From contig NZ_GG665866.1 in the NCBI RefSeq assembly GCF_000160115.1, positions 124,001-188,000 of the forward strand: 64,000 nt of DNA, in the 5' to 3' direction. Both the position numbers and the translations under genes were made by a program. The stretch is from Shuttleworthella satelles DSM 14600. GTDB taxonomy: Bacteria > Bacillota > Clostridia > Lachnospirales > Lachnospiraceae. A model generated the notes under the pieces. It was not told the DNA's origin. It searched no databases and saw only the letters and a list, made by a program, of their open reading frames with translations. Below are positions 36,347 to 44,501 of this stretch, one piece after another (position 1 is the stretch's first letter; every line of letters begins with the position of its first letter).

Positions 36347-37891
36347 TCAGAGCGAAAACTCCCTGTAATTTTTGGCCGCAAGATCTGCCTTTGCCGATGC
36401 CAAATCCACATACTCCGTGGAGAAAAGGCTCCCGGCATGATCTTCCAGATCAGATGTGGATATGGCGTCGTTTTGAATCGAGAGATTGCTGTATCCATAG
36501 ATGCAGAAGGTCGTCTTCTCCACATCGGTCCACTGATCGCTTGTAATATCTTTGCTGCTCTCTTTTTTCACCAGCTGATAGATATTCATGATATTGATCT
36601 GTCCATTGCGGTAATAGATAAAGGTCTTCTGGCGCTTGATGCTGTAGCTGATCTTATGGTAGTCTCCGTCCTGATCCTGGTTCGCCGACTTGGCCAGATC
36701 GTCAATCCTGGCTGTCACCTCTGAAATCCCACTGATATCCTTGATCTCCTTCAATCCGCTGACCGTCAGAGACACATTTTCTTTGGCCAGCTTCTTGCCA
36801 TTCTTCCTGGCGCTCTCCAGGAAATGATTGCTGAGGGGCAATTCGACCTGATCTCCATTGGACAGGTGATCATAAACCTTCTCCACTGTGTAAATGCTCT
36901 GATCATAGTCTAAGCATCCGTAGCCATTGTAGCCGGTGAAGCGAACGGGATATTGAGCCAGAATCTGCTCCGCTGTCATATCCTGCATCTGCGTCAGGCC
37001 ACTGACCGTATAGGTCTTCGTCTCATCGGCAATGGGAGAGGACTCATAATCAGAAGTGATCCGAAGTGTGACCACATCCCCGTTTTTCAGATCATTCTCC
37101 CTGTCGAAGACAATATTGGTTCCCTCCAGATATTTAATTGCCTGCTGGTACTTGGGCTCGGACTCCAGATCATCGGTATTTCGATTGATCATGTCCTCAA
37201 TCTGATTTTTCTTAAGGCCAACCTTCTTCCCGACCAGGCGGATCATCTTCTCGTTGACCTTATCGGCATCATAGCTTAAAACCCCCTGACTGTCATAGCC
37301 CTCGAAACGAACATCGAAGACGTCGCTGATCTTCGTCTTCCTGTTTCTGGTCCAGATCAAACCGCAAATTACCAGCAAAAGGATAAGCAAAAGCGGGATG
37401 ATCCAGCGCAGATGCCATCTTGGCCCTCTCTTGCTCCGGCCTGTCTCATCCGGATTGACAGGACCCTGTCCTCCTTTGTCTGATGGATGATCCGTCAGTT
37501 TTCCTGTCTGATCCGCAGGTAAAAACCGGCTTTCCTCCGGATTCTCCTCTTCTTCCTCATAGCTGCGCATCTGCTCAGGAGACAAGCGCATGGAGGCTGA
37601 TGTCTCCTCTTCTGCCATTCCCTCAGACGCTGCCCGGATCAGGTCTTCTTCGTCGGGCAGATTCCCTGTCGATGTACCCATTTCAGACGAAGCCTTCTGA
37701 TCCATCGATATATCCGTTTCAGACGAAGCCTGCTGATCCGCAGATATATTCACTTCAGACGGATCCTGCTGACCCGCAGATGTATTTACTTCAGACGGAT
37801 CCTGCTGACCCGCAGATGTATTCACTTCAGGCATGTCCTGCTGATCCGCAGATGTATCCGCCCCGGACGAATTAGCCTTTTTCTCTTCCAT
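36347..37891 (-). CDS. Membrane protein with Ser/Asp repeat head and duplicated external domain
   Basis: 514 residues. Residues 12-83 are six 12-residue repeats (type NTSAGQQDPSEV) on the cytoplasmic side. One membrane segment lies at about 177-195 (IIPLLLILLLVICGLIW). Outside are two related modules, starting VRFEGYDSQGVLSYD and VRFTGYNGYGCLDYD, resembling the repeated domains of Lachnospiraceae zinc-ribbon/TM proteins of unknown function, then a unique tail. ATG at 37891 behind AGGAGGG. No enzyme motif seen; it may be a surface or envelope-stress protein. Confidence 0.7.
   Translation of the reverse strand: MEEKKANSSGADTSADQQDMPEVNTSAGQQDPSEVNTSAGQQDPSEVNISADQQASSETDISMDQKASSEMGTSTGNLPDEEDLIRAASEGMAEEETSASMRLSPEQMRSYEEEEENPEESRFLPADQTGKLTDHPSDKGGQGPVNPDETGRSKRGPRWHLRWIIPLLLILLLVICGLIWTRNRKTKISDVFDVRFEGYDSQGVLSYDADKVNEKMIRLVGKKVGLKKNQIEDMINRNTDDLESEPKYQQAIKYLEGTNIVFDRENDLKNGDVVTLRITSDYESSPIADETKTYTVSGLTQMQDMTAEQILAQYPVRFTGYNGYGCLDYDQSIYTVEKVYDHLSNGDQVELPLSNHFLESARKNGKKLAKENVSLTVSGLKEIKDISGISEVTARIDDLAKSANQDQDGDYHKISYSIKRQKTFIYYRNGQINIMNIYQLVKKESSKDITSDQWTDVEKTTFCIYGYSNLSIQNDAISTSDLEDHAGSLFSTEYVDLASAKADLAAKNYREFSL
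37643..37858 (-). repeat. Coding tandem repeat, 6 x 36 bp
   Basis: Six 36-bp units inside the membrane-protein gene encode 12-residue repeats; the second and third are identical in protein sequence. The unit length keeps the frame, so copy number may vary between strains without loss of function. Confidence 0.9.
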
Positions 37892-38062
37892 CGCGTAGAC
37901 CCTCCTGCCTATATGGCAACCCTTTTCCTCCAACAGCCAGCCCCGGACTTTTTCAACAATCGCACGATAATCGCACGATTCCCTCACAGGAAATTGAATC
38001 CGCCCTCCATGGACAGGCAATGATCATAATCCGCGCAGTCCGCGGAGATTCTCTCTGATCGG

Positions 38063-38896
38063 TCAGACATCAATCTCCAGAAGAAGCGGACAGTGATCCT
38101 GTCTGGCCCCGGAATCAATCATTTCAGAGGAATTCACCCTGTTTAGGATTCGATCCGATACCAGAAAATAGTCGATTCTCCAACCGGAATTATTGATTTT
38201 ACTGCTCTTGACCCTCTGTGCCCACCAGGAATAGGCGTCCGCCAGATCCCGGTGCAGACAGCGGAAGGAATCCGCAAAGCCCCGGTCAAGGAGCCTGGTA
38301 AATCCCTCTCTCTCCTGATCCGTAAAACCCGCGGACATATGGTTGGCATCCGGGTTCTTCAGATCAATCTCCTCATGGGCTACATTATAGTCTCCGCAGG
38401 CAATGACCGGCTTCCTCGCGTCAAGCCCCGCCAGATAGTCGGCATATCTGGCGTCCCATTGCTGGCGATCATCCAGACGTCTTAAACCGTCACCGGCATT
38501 TGGCGTATACACAGTCGTGAAGAAAAAATCCGCCGTCTCAATGGTCAGGATACGCCCCTCGACATCCATGGTGTCCGGCGCTCCAATGGACGGCTTCGTC
38601 ACTTCAAGCACAGGTCCGGCATCCCGCCGGGCGAGTATCATAACTCCCGCATATCCCTTGCGCGCCGGAGGCCTGGAAGAGATATAGTGACAGTCATAAT
38701 CACTGAATAGCTTCTCTATTATCTCCATCTGCTTTTGATTGGGCCCGGCCTCAGGCAGTTTGGTCTCCTGAATGGCAAAGTAATCCGGCCTCATCCCGGC
38801 AATCTTCTCGAGAACAGCCGCGCTCATCTGAGCTCTGGCTGATGTTCCGGTCAGAGCCGCATTCAAAGAATCAATATTCCATGATATAAATCTCAT
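38063..38896 (-). CDS. xth: Exodeoxyribonuclease III / AP endonuclease
   Basis: 277 residues, cytosolic DNA repair enzyme. Motifs: FISWNIDSLNAAL (Asn), FAIQETKLPE (catalytic Glu), TVYTPNAG, CGDYNVAHEEIDLKNPD and RIDYFLVSDRI, with the final DHCPLLLEIDV carrying the catalytic Asp-His. AGGAG lies before the ATG at 38896, 17 bases after mgsA on the same strand. Confidence 0.95.
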   Translation of the reverse strand: MRFISWNIDSLNAALTGTSARAQMSAAVLEKIAGMRPDYFAIQETKLPEAGPNQKQMEIIEKLFSDYDCHYISSRPPARKGYAGVMILARRDAGPVLEVTKPSIGAPDTMDVEGRILTIETADFFFTTVYTPNAGDGLRRLDDRQQWDARYADYLAGLDARKPVIACGDYNVAHEEIDLKNPDANHMSAGFTDQEREGFTRLLDRGFADSFRCLHRDLADAYSWWAQRVKSSKINNSGWRIDYFLVSDRILNRVNSSEMIDSGARQDHCPLLLEIDV

Positions 38897-38913
38897 TGTT
38901 ACTCCTGTATCGC

Positions 38914-39393
38914 TTACCGATCCGCCATCTCCTTAACCCGATCCTCCACATTCTTATGGAAGTTAAGGACATTGTGAGTATACTCCTCATTCATATACCT
39001 GGATGTGATCATAAAATCTGCCGTAGAACGATTGTTGGCAATCGGAATATCATACACCTCCGCAATACGAAGAAGCGCTTTCACATCAGGATCATGAGGC
39101 TGCGCTGTCAGTGGATCGGAAAAAAAGACCACCAAGTCGATATTGCCCTCAACGATTTTGGCTCCAACCTGTTGATCTCCACCCAGAGGACCCGAGTTAT
39201 AGGCTTTGACCGGGAGGTCTGTGTTCTCAGCGATCAACCTGGCCGTCGTTCCTGTCCCGCAGAGGAAATGCCTGGAGAGCTCGGAGACATGCTCCTTACA
39301 CCACTCAATCATCTCAGGTTTCTTTCCGTCATGCGCAATCAAAGCGATCCGCTTCTGCCTTGGAATTGTAAAGGGGATATACTCATGATTCAT
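38914..39393 (-). CDS. mgsA: Methylglyoxal synthase
   Basis: 159 residues; converts dihydroxyacetone phosphate to methylglyoxal, relieving phosphate-limited glycolysis. Motifs IALIAHDGKKPEMIEW, CGTGTTARLI and the active-site loop SGPLGGDQQVGAKI with the catalytic Asp. ATG at 39393 behind AGGAGG; the frame is open six codons upstream. Confidence 0.95.
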   Translation of the reverse strand: MNHEYIPFTIPRQKRIALIAHDGKKPEMIEWCKEHVSELSRHFLCGTGTTARLIAENTDLPVKAYNSGPLGGDQQVGAKIVEGNIDLVVFFSDPLTAQPHDPDVKALLRIAEVYDIPIANNRSTADFMITSRYMNEEYTHNVLNFHKNVEDRVKEMADR

Positions 39394-39455
39394 CAAAGTT
39401 CCTCCTGTCATAAAACACGGTTGTTTCTAAATCATAAATGATTTTTCTCTAGATT

Positions 39456-39605
39456 TTAAGCATTTTTCAAAGGCGCAAATATCTGCTCCGCGTATGCCTT
39501 CCTGCTTCCCCCGATCAGGACTTCATTCAATTGATCTCCCTGCAAAGACGAAACATCCCCTCGAAGCAGCTGTATCCCCTCTTCCGAAAGCTTCCTCTTA
39601 CCCAT
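39456..39605 (-). CDS. Possible small peptide gene, 49 residues
   Basis: A minus-strand frame in the 330-base gap upstream of mgsA: starts MGKRKLSEEGIQLLRGDVS, then LQGDQLNEVLIGG and a short tail SRKAYAEQIFAPLKNA. AAGGTGAG precedes the ATG at suitable distance. The leucine/acidic stretch ending in Gly-Gly recalls double-glycine leader peptides, though its spacing does not fit the consensus exactly and no processing transporter is nearby. It could equally be a chance frame or a small regulatory protein. Confidence 0.35.
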   Translation of the reverse strand: MGKRKLSEEGIQLLRGDVSSLQGDQLNEVLIGGSRKAYAEQIFAPLKNA

Positions 39606-39724
39606 ATTTATCTCACCTTGCTCGCACTGAAAATACCAACTGTTGTTTTTATCCCTGAGCTTCTTCTGTCCCTTTCAACTGTGGTAACATTTTAACATAG
39701 CCGGTTGGCCTTCATTGACCGGAT

Positions 39725-40441
39725 ATGTTAACAGAAAGTGTCTCCCGAATGAGCCTGATTATCCTATATATAAAAACTTTTCCCCCCCTTCCCCGCAAGG
39801 GAGCTGACGCCATGATGCACCGCTGGGGTCTGAACCTGTTAAGTCATGGTCTCCGCCAGATCTACGGTCTTACCCTCTCTTCTCGTGCCTTAGAATATCG
39901 CGGGGACCATGAGGGCCTGGGCCCCGGCTCCGGCAATTCCGGACACATTCTTCTCGGTCCCCATGGCAAGCCCCGTCTGTCAGATCACCCTCAGATTCAC
40001 TTCAGCTTGACCAACTGCCCCGGATTGGTCGCCTGCGCCTTCTCTGACAGCGAGATCGGCATTGACGCGGAAATGCCCCGCGGCGTCAGCCCAGCCCTCT
40101 TATCCAGGGTCTTAACAGAGGAAGAGGCAAAAATGCTTGCCTCCTCTGATCACCTGTCCTTCTCCCACCTGTGGACCTGTAAAGAGGCTCTGGCTAAGTG
40201 CACCGGACTTGGACTCAACTCCGATATTTACCGCGTCAGCTTCCGACTCTCTGCCGCCGCCGCAATTCCCCCTGCCGCAAAGTATCCTCCTCTCTTTTAT
40301 CCCCTCCTGCCCGTTCGTTTTCAGAGAAAAGACTATTATCTCGCCCAGGGACATCTCCCCGACGGTCACATCATAAGCCTGTGCTCAGCAAAGGTCATTG
40401 ACAGCATAAAAATTTTGCCTGTTCAGCAGACAAGGCAGTGA
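39725..40441 (+). CDS. 4'-phosphopantetheinyl transferase
   Basis: Sfp-superfamily enzyme that attaches phosphopantetheine from CoA to carrier proteins. The two signature motifs are present: IGIDAEMPRG (Mg-binding Asp/Glu) and LWTCKEALAKCTG (WxxKEA). About 230 residues. The start is uncertain: 39725, 39749 (MSLIILYIKTF) or 39812 behind AAGGGAG. No carrier protein or synthase lies nearby, so its partner is elsewhere. One of few plus-strand genes. Confidence 0.82.
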   Translation: MLTESVSRMSLIILYIKTFPPLPRKGADAMMHRWGLNLLSHGLRQIYGLTLSSRALEYRGDHEGLGPGSGNSGHILLGPHGKPRLSDHPQIHFSLTNCPGLVACAFSDSEIGIDAEMPRGVSPALLSRVLTEEEAKMLASSDHLSFSHLWTCKEALAKCTGLGLNSDIYRVSFRLSAAAAIPPAAKYPPLFYPLLPVRFQRKDYYLAQGHLPDGHIISLCSAKVIDSIKILPVQQTRQ

Positions 40442-40517
40442 ACAGGCAAAATAACATTGTGACGGTATGGCAAATCTGATTGTACCCTATCCCCGGCGGC
40501 ATAATGCCGAATTAAAT

Positions 40518-40745
40518 CTCAGGCTTTCTTCTTGGGCGACATGACGCCGAAATAGATCGCAAGCGCTTCCCTTGCGCTGCATGGCGCCAAAAAGAACCTC
40601 AGACGCTTTTCTTGGTCAGGCATGATGCCGAAAAGGCCTCAAGCGCTTCCCTTGTGCAGCATGACGCCGAAAAGAACCTCAGACGCTTTTTTCTTGGTCA
40701 GGCATGATACCAAAAAAAGTCCTCAGGCGCTCCTCCTGGGCTGCC
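40518..40745. repeat. Tandem repeat, about 5.5 x 40 bp, derived from the asnB 3' end
   Basis: Units begin at about 518, 558, 598, 638, 678 and 722 (plus 40000), each with CTCAGRCGC or CGCAAGCGC and a CATGAxGCC core. The last unit contains the asnB stop and final codons, so the array looks like repeated duplication of the gene end. Units alternate in type, giving an 80-bp higher order. The array fills the gap to the phosphopantetheinyl transferase gene. Confidence 0.88.
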
Positions 40746-42606
40746 AGTCGATAAAATATGCCTTATACCAGGTAAGAAAAGTGAAAATCGTCCAGACCTT
40801 GCGGCGGCCATTGACCTTTTTGGCATAGGTATCATCCAGAAGTTTTAAAATGGCAGCCTGATCAAAGAACTCCCCGGCAAAGTCCATGGCAAAGAGCTCG
40901 CGAACCTGCTTATAGTAGGTCTCTGTCTCAAGCCAGGCCTTGATGGGGGTTGGAAAGCCCATCTTCTTGCGGTTGAACCACTCCTTGGGCAGGTGACGGG
41001 AAGCCGCCTGGCGGAAGGCGAACTTGGATGTCTTTCCCTTGATCAGATAGGGGGTAGGCACCTTCTCAGCCACCTCTGCCAGCTTTCTGTCCAGGAGGGG
41101 CACGCGAAGCTCCAGAGAATGAGCCATGGACATCTTATCCGCCTTGAGAAGAATATCCTTGGTCATAAAGTGGTGTATGTCGTTGTACTGCATCTGCTTA
41201 GTATTGGACAAGCCGCGAGACCGGTCGAAAATCGGGTCCAGAATCTCCCTGACCGACTTGGACTTGCGATAGGGTGCGGTCAGCAGGGCCTCCGCCTCGC
41301 TCTCCTCCATGATCTTGGCCTGACCGACGAAGAAATTGCGGGGCTCATCCAAGCTTCGCACGATCTCAAGCTTGCCCCGGAAATTCCTCTTGCTCTTCTT
41401 CAGAAGACGCAGAAGTCCCTTTCGAAAAGGCTTGGGCAGGTGCTTTAAGATATTTGCCAGGACAATCACTGCCTCTACCTTGGTGTAAGGGCCGTAATCC
41501 TGATAGCCTGCAAAGAGCTCATCCGCCCCCTCCCCGGACATAACCACCCTTAACTCCCGGCTGGCCAGTTCAGACAGGAAATAGAGGGGAACGCAGGAGG
41601 GATTGGCGTCCGGCTCATCCAGATACCACTGAATCTTTGGGAATGCCTCAAAGGCCTCATCCGCGGATACCACGCGGGAACTGTGATTGATATGGAGATG
41701 GTCCGCCAGCTTCTCGGCGTACATAGCCTCGTTGTAGGTCTTGTCGAATCCGACCGAATAGGTCTTATCCGGCCTTAAAACCGCCGCCACGAAGGAGGAA
41801 TCCACGCCGGAGGACAGGAATGATCCCACCTCGACATCCGCAATCCGGTGGGCGTTGACCGACTCGACCACGGCGTCATCGATTTCATCGACGATCTCAT
41901 CCAGGGACTCTCTCCCCTCCCTGAAATTCATGTCCCAGAACTTGCGGATCTGCATCTTGCCATCTTTGAGTGTGAAACAATGGCCTTCCGGAAGTTTATA
42001 GACCCCTTCAAAGAAGGTCTCCGTGTCCATAGCCGAATACTGGAAGAAGAGGAAGGGCTTTAAGGCCTTTTTATTCAGCTTTCTCTCAAAGGCCGGATAG
42101 GGAAGGAAGGACTTGATCTCAGACCCGTAGAGGAAATCACCGTTGTCGAGCAGACTGTAGTAGAAGGGCTTGATCCCGAAATGGTCTCTTGCTCCGAACA
42201 GCTCCCCCGTCTTCCTGTCATAGATGACGAAGGAGAACATGCCGCGCAGCTTTTTGACCACATCGGTTCCCCACTCCTCATAGCCGTGGAGAATGACCTC
42301 CGTGTCCGCCTTGGTAGAGAAGCGATGTCCGGCCGCGATCAGAGTCTTCTTTAAAGCGGGGAAGTTGTAGATCTCCCCGTTGAAGGTAATGACCTTATCC
42401 TCATTTTCATTGTAAATGGGCTGGTTGCCCCCCTCTAAGTCAATGATGGACAGGCGGCGAAATCCCATGGCCGCCCTGTCGTCTATGAACTGACCGGCGC
42501 TGTTCGGCCCCCGATGAACGATCATATCCATCATATCCGTCAGGACCTGCTTCCTCTGTTCAGGATCAACCAGAGACCGACCTACATATCCGGCAATACC
42601 ACACAT
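40723..42606 (-). CDS. asnB: Asparagine synthase (glutamine-hydrolysing)
   Basis: 627 residues. Starts MCGIAGYVG, so Cys2 becomes the N-terminal nucleophile of the glutaminase; IVHRGPNSAGQ and NGEIYNFPALK are further glutaminase marks. The synthetase half has the PP-loop FLSSGVDSSFVAAVL and the late ELRVPLLDRKLAE. Converts aspartate to asparagine with glutamine and ATP. The ATG at 42606 is preceded by GAGGAGAGG and, just before that, by a perfect hairpin. Confidence 0.96.
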   Translation of the reverse strand: MCGIAGYVGRSLVDPEQRKQVLTDMMDMIVHRGPNSAGQFIDDRAAMGFRRLSIIDLEGGNQPIYNENEDKVITFNGEIYNFPALKKTLIAAGHRFSTKADTEVILHGYEEWGTDVVKKLRGMFSFVIYDRKTGELFGARDHFGIKPFYYSLLDNGDFLYGSEIKSFLPYPAFERKLNKKALKPFLFFQYSAMDTETFFEGVYKLPEGHCFTLKDGKMQIRKFWDMNFREGRESLDEIVDEIDDAVVESVNAHRIADVEVGSFLSSGVDSSFVAAVLRPDKTYSVGFDKTYNEAMYAEKLADHLHINHSSRVVSADEAFEAFPKIQWYLDEPDANPSCVPLYFLSELASRELRVVMSGEGADELFAGYQDYGPYTKVEAVIVLANILKHLPKPFRKGLLRLLKKSKRNFRGKLEIVRSLDEPRNFFVGQAKIMEESEAEALLTAPYRKSKSVREILDPIFDRSRGLSNTKQMQYNDIHHFMTKDILLKADKMSMAHSLELRVPLLDRKLAEVAEKVPTPYLIKGKTSKFAFRQAASRHLPKEWFNRKKMGFPTPIKAWLETETYYKQVRELFAMDFAGEFFDQAAILKLLDDTYAKKVNGRRKVWTIFTFLTWYKAYFIDWQPRRSA

Positions 42607-42621
42607 AGCAATTACCTCTCC

Positions 42622-42639
42622 TCGCCGGAGTCCCGGCGA
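42622..42639 (-). promoter_or_regulatory. Hairpin before the asnB ribosome site
   Basis: TCGCCGG, loop GACT, CCGGCGA on the minus strand: a perfect 7-bp GC stem directly upstream of GAGGAGAGG. A TATAAT lies further upstream near 42667. It may stabilise the mRNA 5' end or tune translation. Confidence 0.5.
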
Positions 42640-42842
42640 AATCACTCAAAAACAAATCTGCTCTATTATACATGATTCTTTTTCTTTGGCAGCTAACTTC
42701 TCCCTTGATGGACCTTCTTTCCCTTTTGATTGGTATTCTTCCCCTCTCGTCCTTTCAGACTCCGGTAAACAGCTGATCTTATCTTCTTTCGCTCGTTCCG
42801 TCAGAACAGAGCTCTCATATTTTCGCTCGATCTTCTACTGGT

Positions 42843-42947
42843 CCCTTGATTTTCTGTCGACCCCTTGATTTTCTGTCGACCCCTTGATTTTCTGTCGATC
42901 CCCTGATTTTCTGTCGATCCACTGATTCTCTGTCGATCCCCTGATCG
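42843..42947. repeat. Tandem repeat, about 5.5 x 19 bp
   Basis: CCCCTTGATTTTCTGTCGA and close variants repeat head to tail and end two bases before the stop of the CapA-type gene. The rest of the 42640-42842 gap shows no gene. Confidence 0.92.
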
Positions 42948-42948
42948 T

Positions 42949-44310
42949 TTAGCGATTCTTCCAGACAGACCCCTCCCCATCGGCGGATACCGTCTTCTGA
43001 ACTGCTTCATAAGCTGCCTTAATCGCCTCCCGCTCACTGTCGTCGACCTGGTCCTGATTGGGGCCTCCCTCCATGTAATCCGTGCAGAGCAGGGTTTTTA
43101 TATCATAGAGCTTAGCAGAAGACTTACTCTTAGCTGCCGTCTTTTTGCCTGTGCTCTTTTCTGTCCCGGATTTCCCGCTTGCGGCATTACCAGCCGCATC
43201 CGCGGCGGCGCCCTTCTCCGTCCTCTGCACCCAGACCGGATGCGAGAGCACATCCTCGATCATCAGCTGGCCGGAGGCATCCTTCTTGAGCACCGCCTCA
43301 ATGATTGTCCCCCGCTGACTCTTATCGTTTCCCATGACCTCCTTCACCTGATTGGAGAGAAGATTTCCCATGGAATAGATGATGAACTTGTCCTGGCCAT
43401 CCCTTGTCACTTTTTCTGTGGCCTGTACCACATGGGGATGCCCCCCGAATATCAGGTCAGCCCCCCAGTCAATCATCTTATGATAGAGCGTCTGATCCGC
43501 CTTGGAGACCTTCTCCGAGTATTCCGTGCCCTTGTGGGGGATGACAATCACAAGATCCGCCTGCTGCCTGGCTGTCTGGATCTTCTCCTTGACATAATTC
43601 TCATCCAGCATCTGCATATATTGCTGCCTCTGCACAGCCGTAACCCCCTTGCCGGCTCCGTTTTTGTTGTTATATCCGTAGGAAAAGCCCAGAATAGCGA
43701 CCTTGATCCCCTTCACTTCCCTGATCAGGATACTGTCCTTGTCGTCTTTGATCCCGATTGTGGAAATGCCAGCGTCCTCGAAGGCTTGCCTGGTATCTAA
43801 AGCCCCGTGGATTCCCTGGTCCAAAATGTGATTGTTTGCCAGATCCATCACATCAAAGCCCGCGTCTTTGATCGCCGAAACGACCTGACCGGGCGCATTG
43901 AAATTGGGGTATCCTGCCGGCTTGACCTGCTCAGTCACCACTCCCTCGAAGTCGCCGATCGCCAGATCCGCCGAAGAGATCAGAGCTTTGACAGAGGCAT
44001 AATTGGAGCTGAAATCATAGCCGTCCTGTGTCTTGCCTCCCTGAATTAAGCTGTCGTGATAGATGATATCTCCGCTTGCGGTGATTCGAATCCTCCCGTC
44101 ATCCGCCGGCTCCTTCGGAGCTTCCTGGTCGGAAATGCCCGGATCCGGATGTGTGGCCAGAAACTGTCCCAGAATTGACCGGACATAGAAGAACATAAAG
44201 AAGAGGATGATTACCAGTGTCAGCAGGAGAAGAATCAGATTTCTTCCCAGGCGAAGACCCCTGCCCATCCCCCGCTCTCTTTTCTCTTCCGACTCCTTAT
44301 ACTCTCTCAT
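42949..44310 (-). CDS. CapA-family (poly-gamma-glutamate synthesis type) protein
   Basis: 453 residues, single-pass membrane protein with the enzymatic domain outside. Residues 24-46 are hydrophobic. The metallophosphatase-like CapA fold shows ITASGDIIYHDSL, IGDFEGVVTEQVK, DLANNHILDQG, VIPHKGTEY and IFGGHPHVVQ. Named for capsule polyglutamate export, but many relatives have unknown roles. The C-terminal 90 residues are Ala/Ser/Lys-rich. ATG at 44310 behind CAGGAG. No capBC partners are present. Confidence 0.88.
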   Translation of the reverse strand: MREYKESEEKRERGMGRGLRLGRNLILLLLTLVIILFFMFFYVRSILGQFLATHPDPGISDQEAPKEPADDGRIRITASGDIIYHDSLIQGGKTQDGYDFSSNYASVKALISSADLAIGDFEGVVTEQVKPAGYPNFNAPGQVVSAIKDAGFDVMDLANNHILDQGIHGALDTRQAFEDAGISTIGIKDDKDSILIREVKGIKVAILGFSYGYNNKNGAGKGVTAVQRQQYMQMLDENYVKEKIQTARQQADLVIVIPHKGTEYSEKVSKADQTLYHKMIDWGADLIFGGHPHVVQATEKVTRDGQDKFIIYSMGNLLSNQVKEVMGNDKSQRGTIIEAVLKKDASGQLMIEDVLSHPVWVQRTEKGAAADAAGNAASGKSGTEKSTGKKTAAKSKSSAKLYDIKTLLCTDYMEGGPNQDQVDDSEREAIKAAYEAVQKTVSADGEGSVWKNR

Positions 44311-44501
44311 GACATCTCCTGACTGCTTCTATGTCCCCTTAACCAATCGCTCTAAGGCGCCTCTTTACAGATCTTTTTGCCCCTTTGCGCTTTCATTATT
44401 TTATTATAATTTCTCCGGCCGCGAAAGTCGAAGACGACACCTGTCCCGGTCTGTCCCCGCTCGTATCCTCTGTATTCACTGCGCCCTTTCTTCATCCGCC
44501 T

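Noticed and set aside
42949-44310. Capsule biosynthesis locus
   Set aside because: Only a CapA-like protein is present, without capB, capC or glycosyltransferases.
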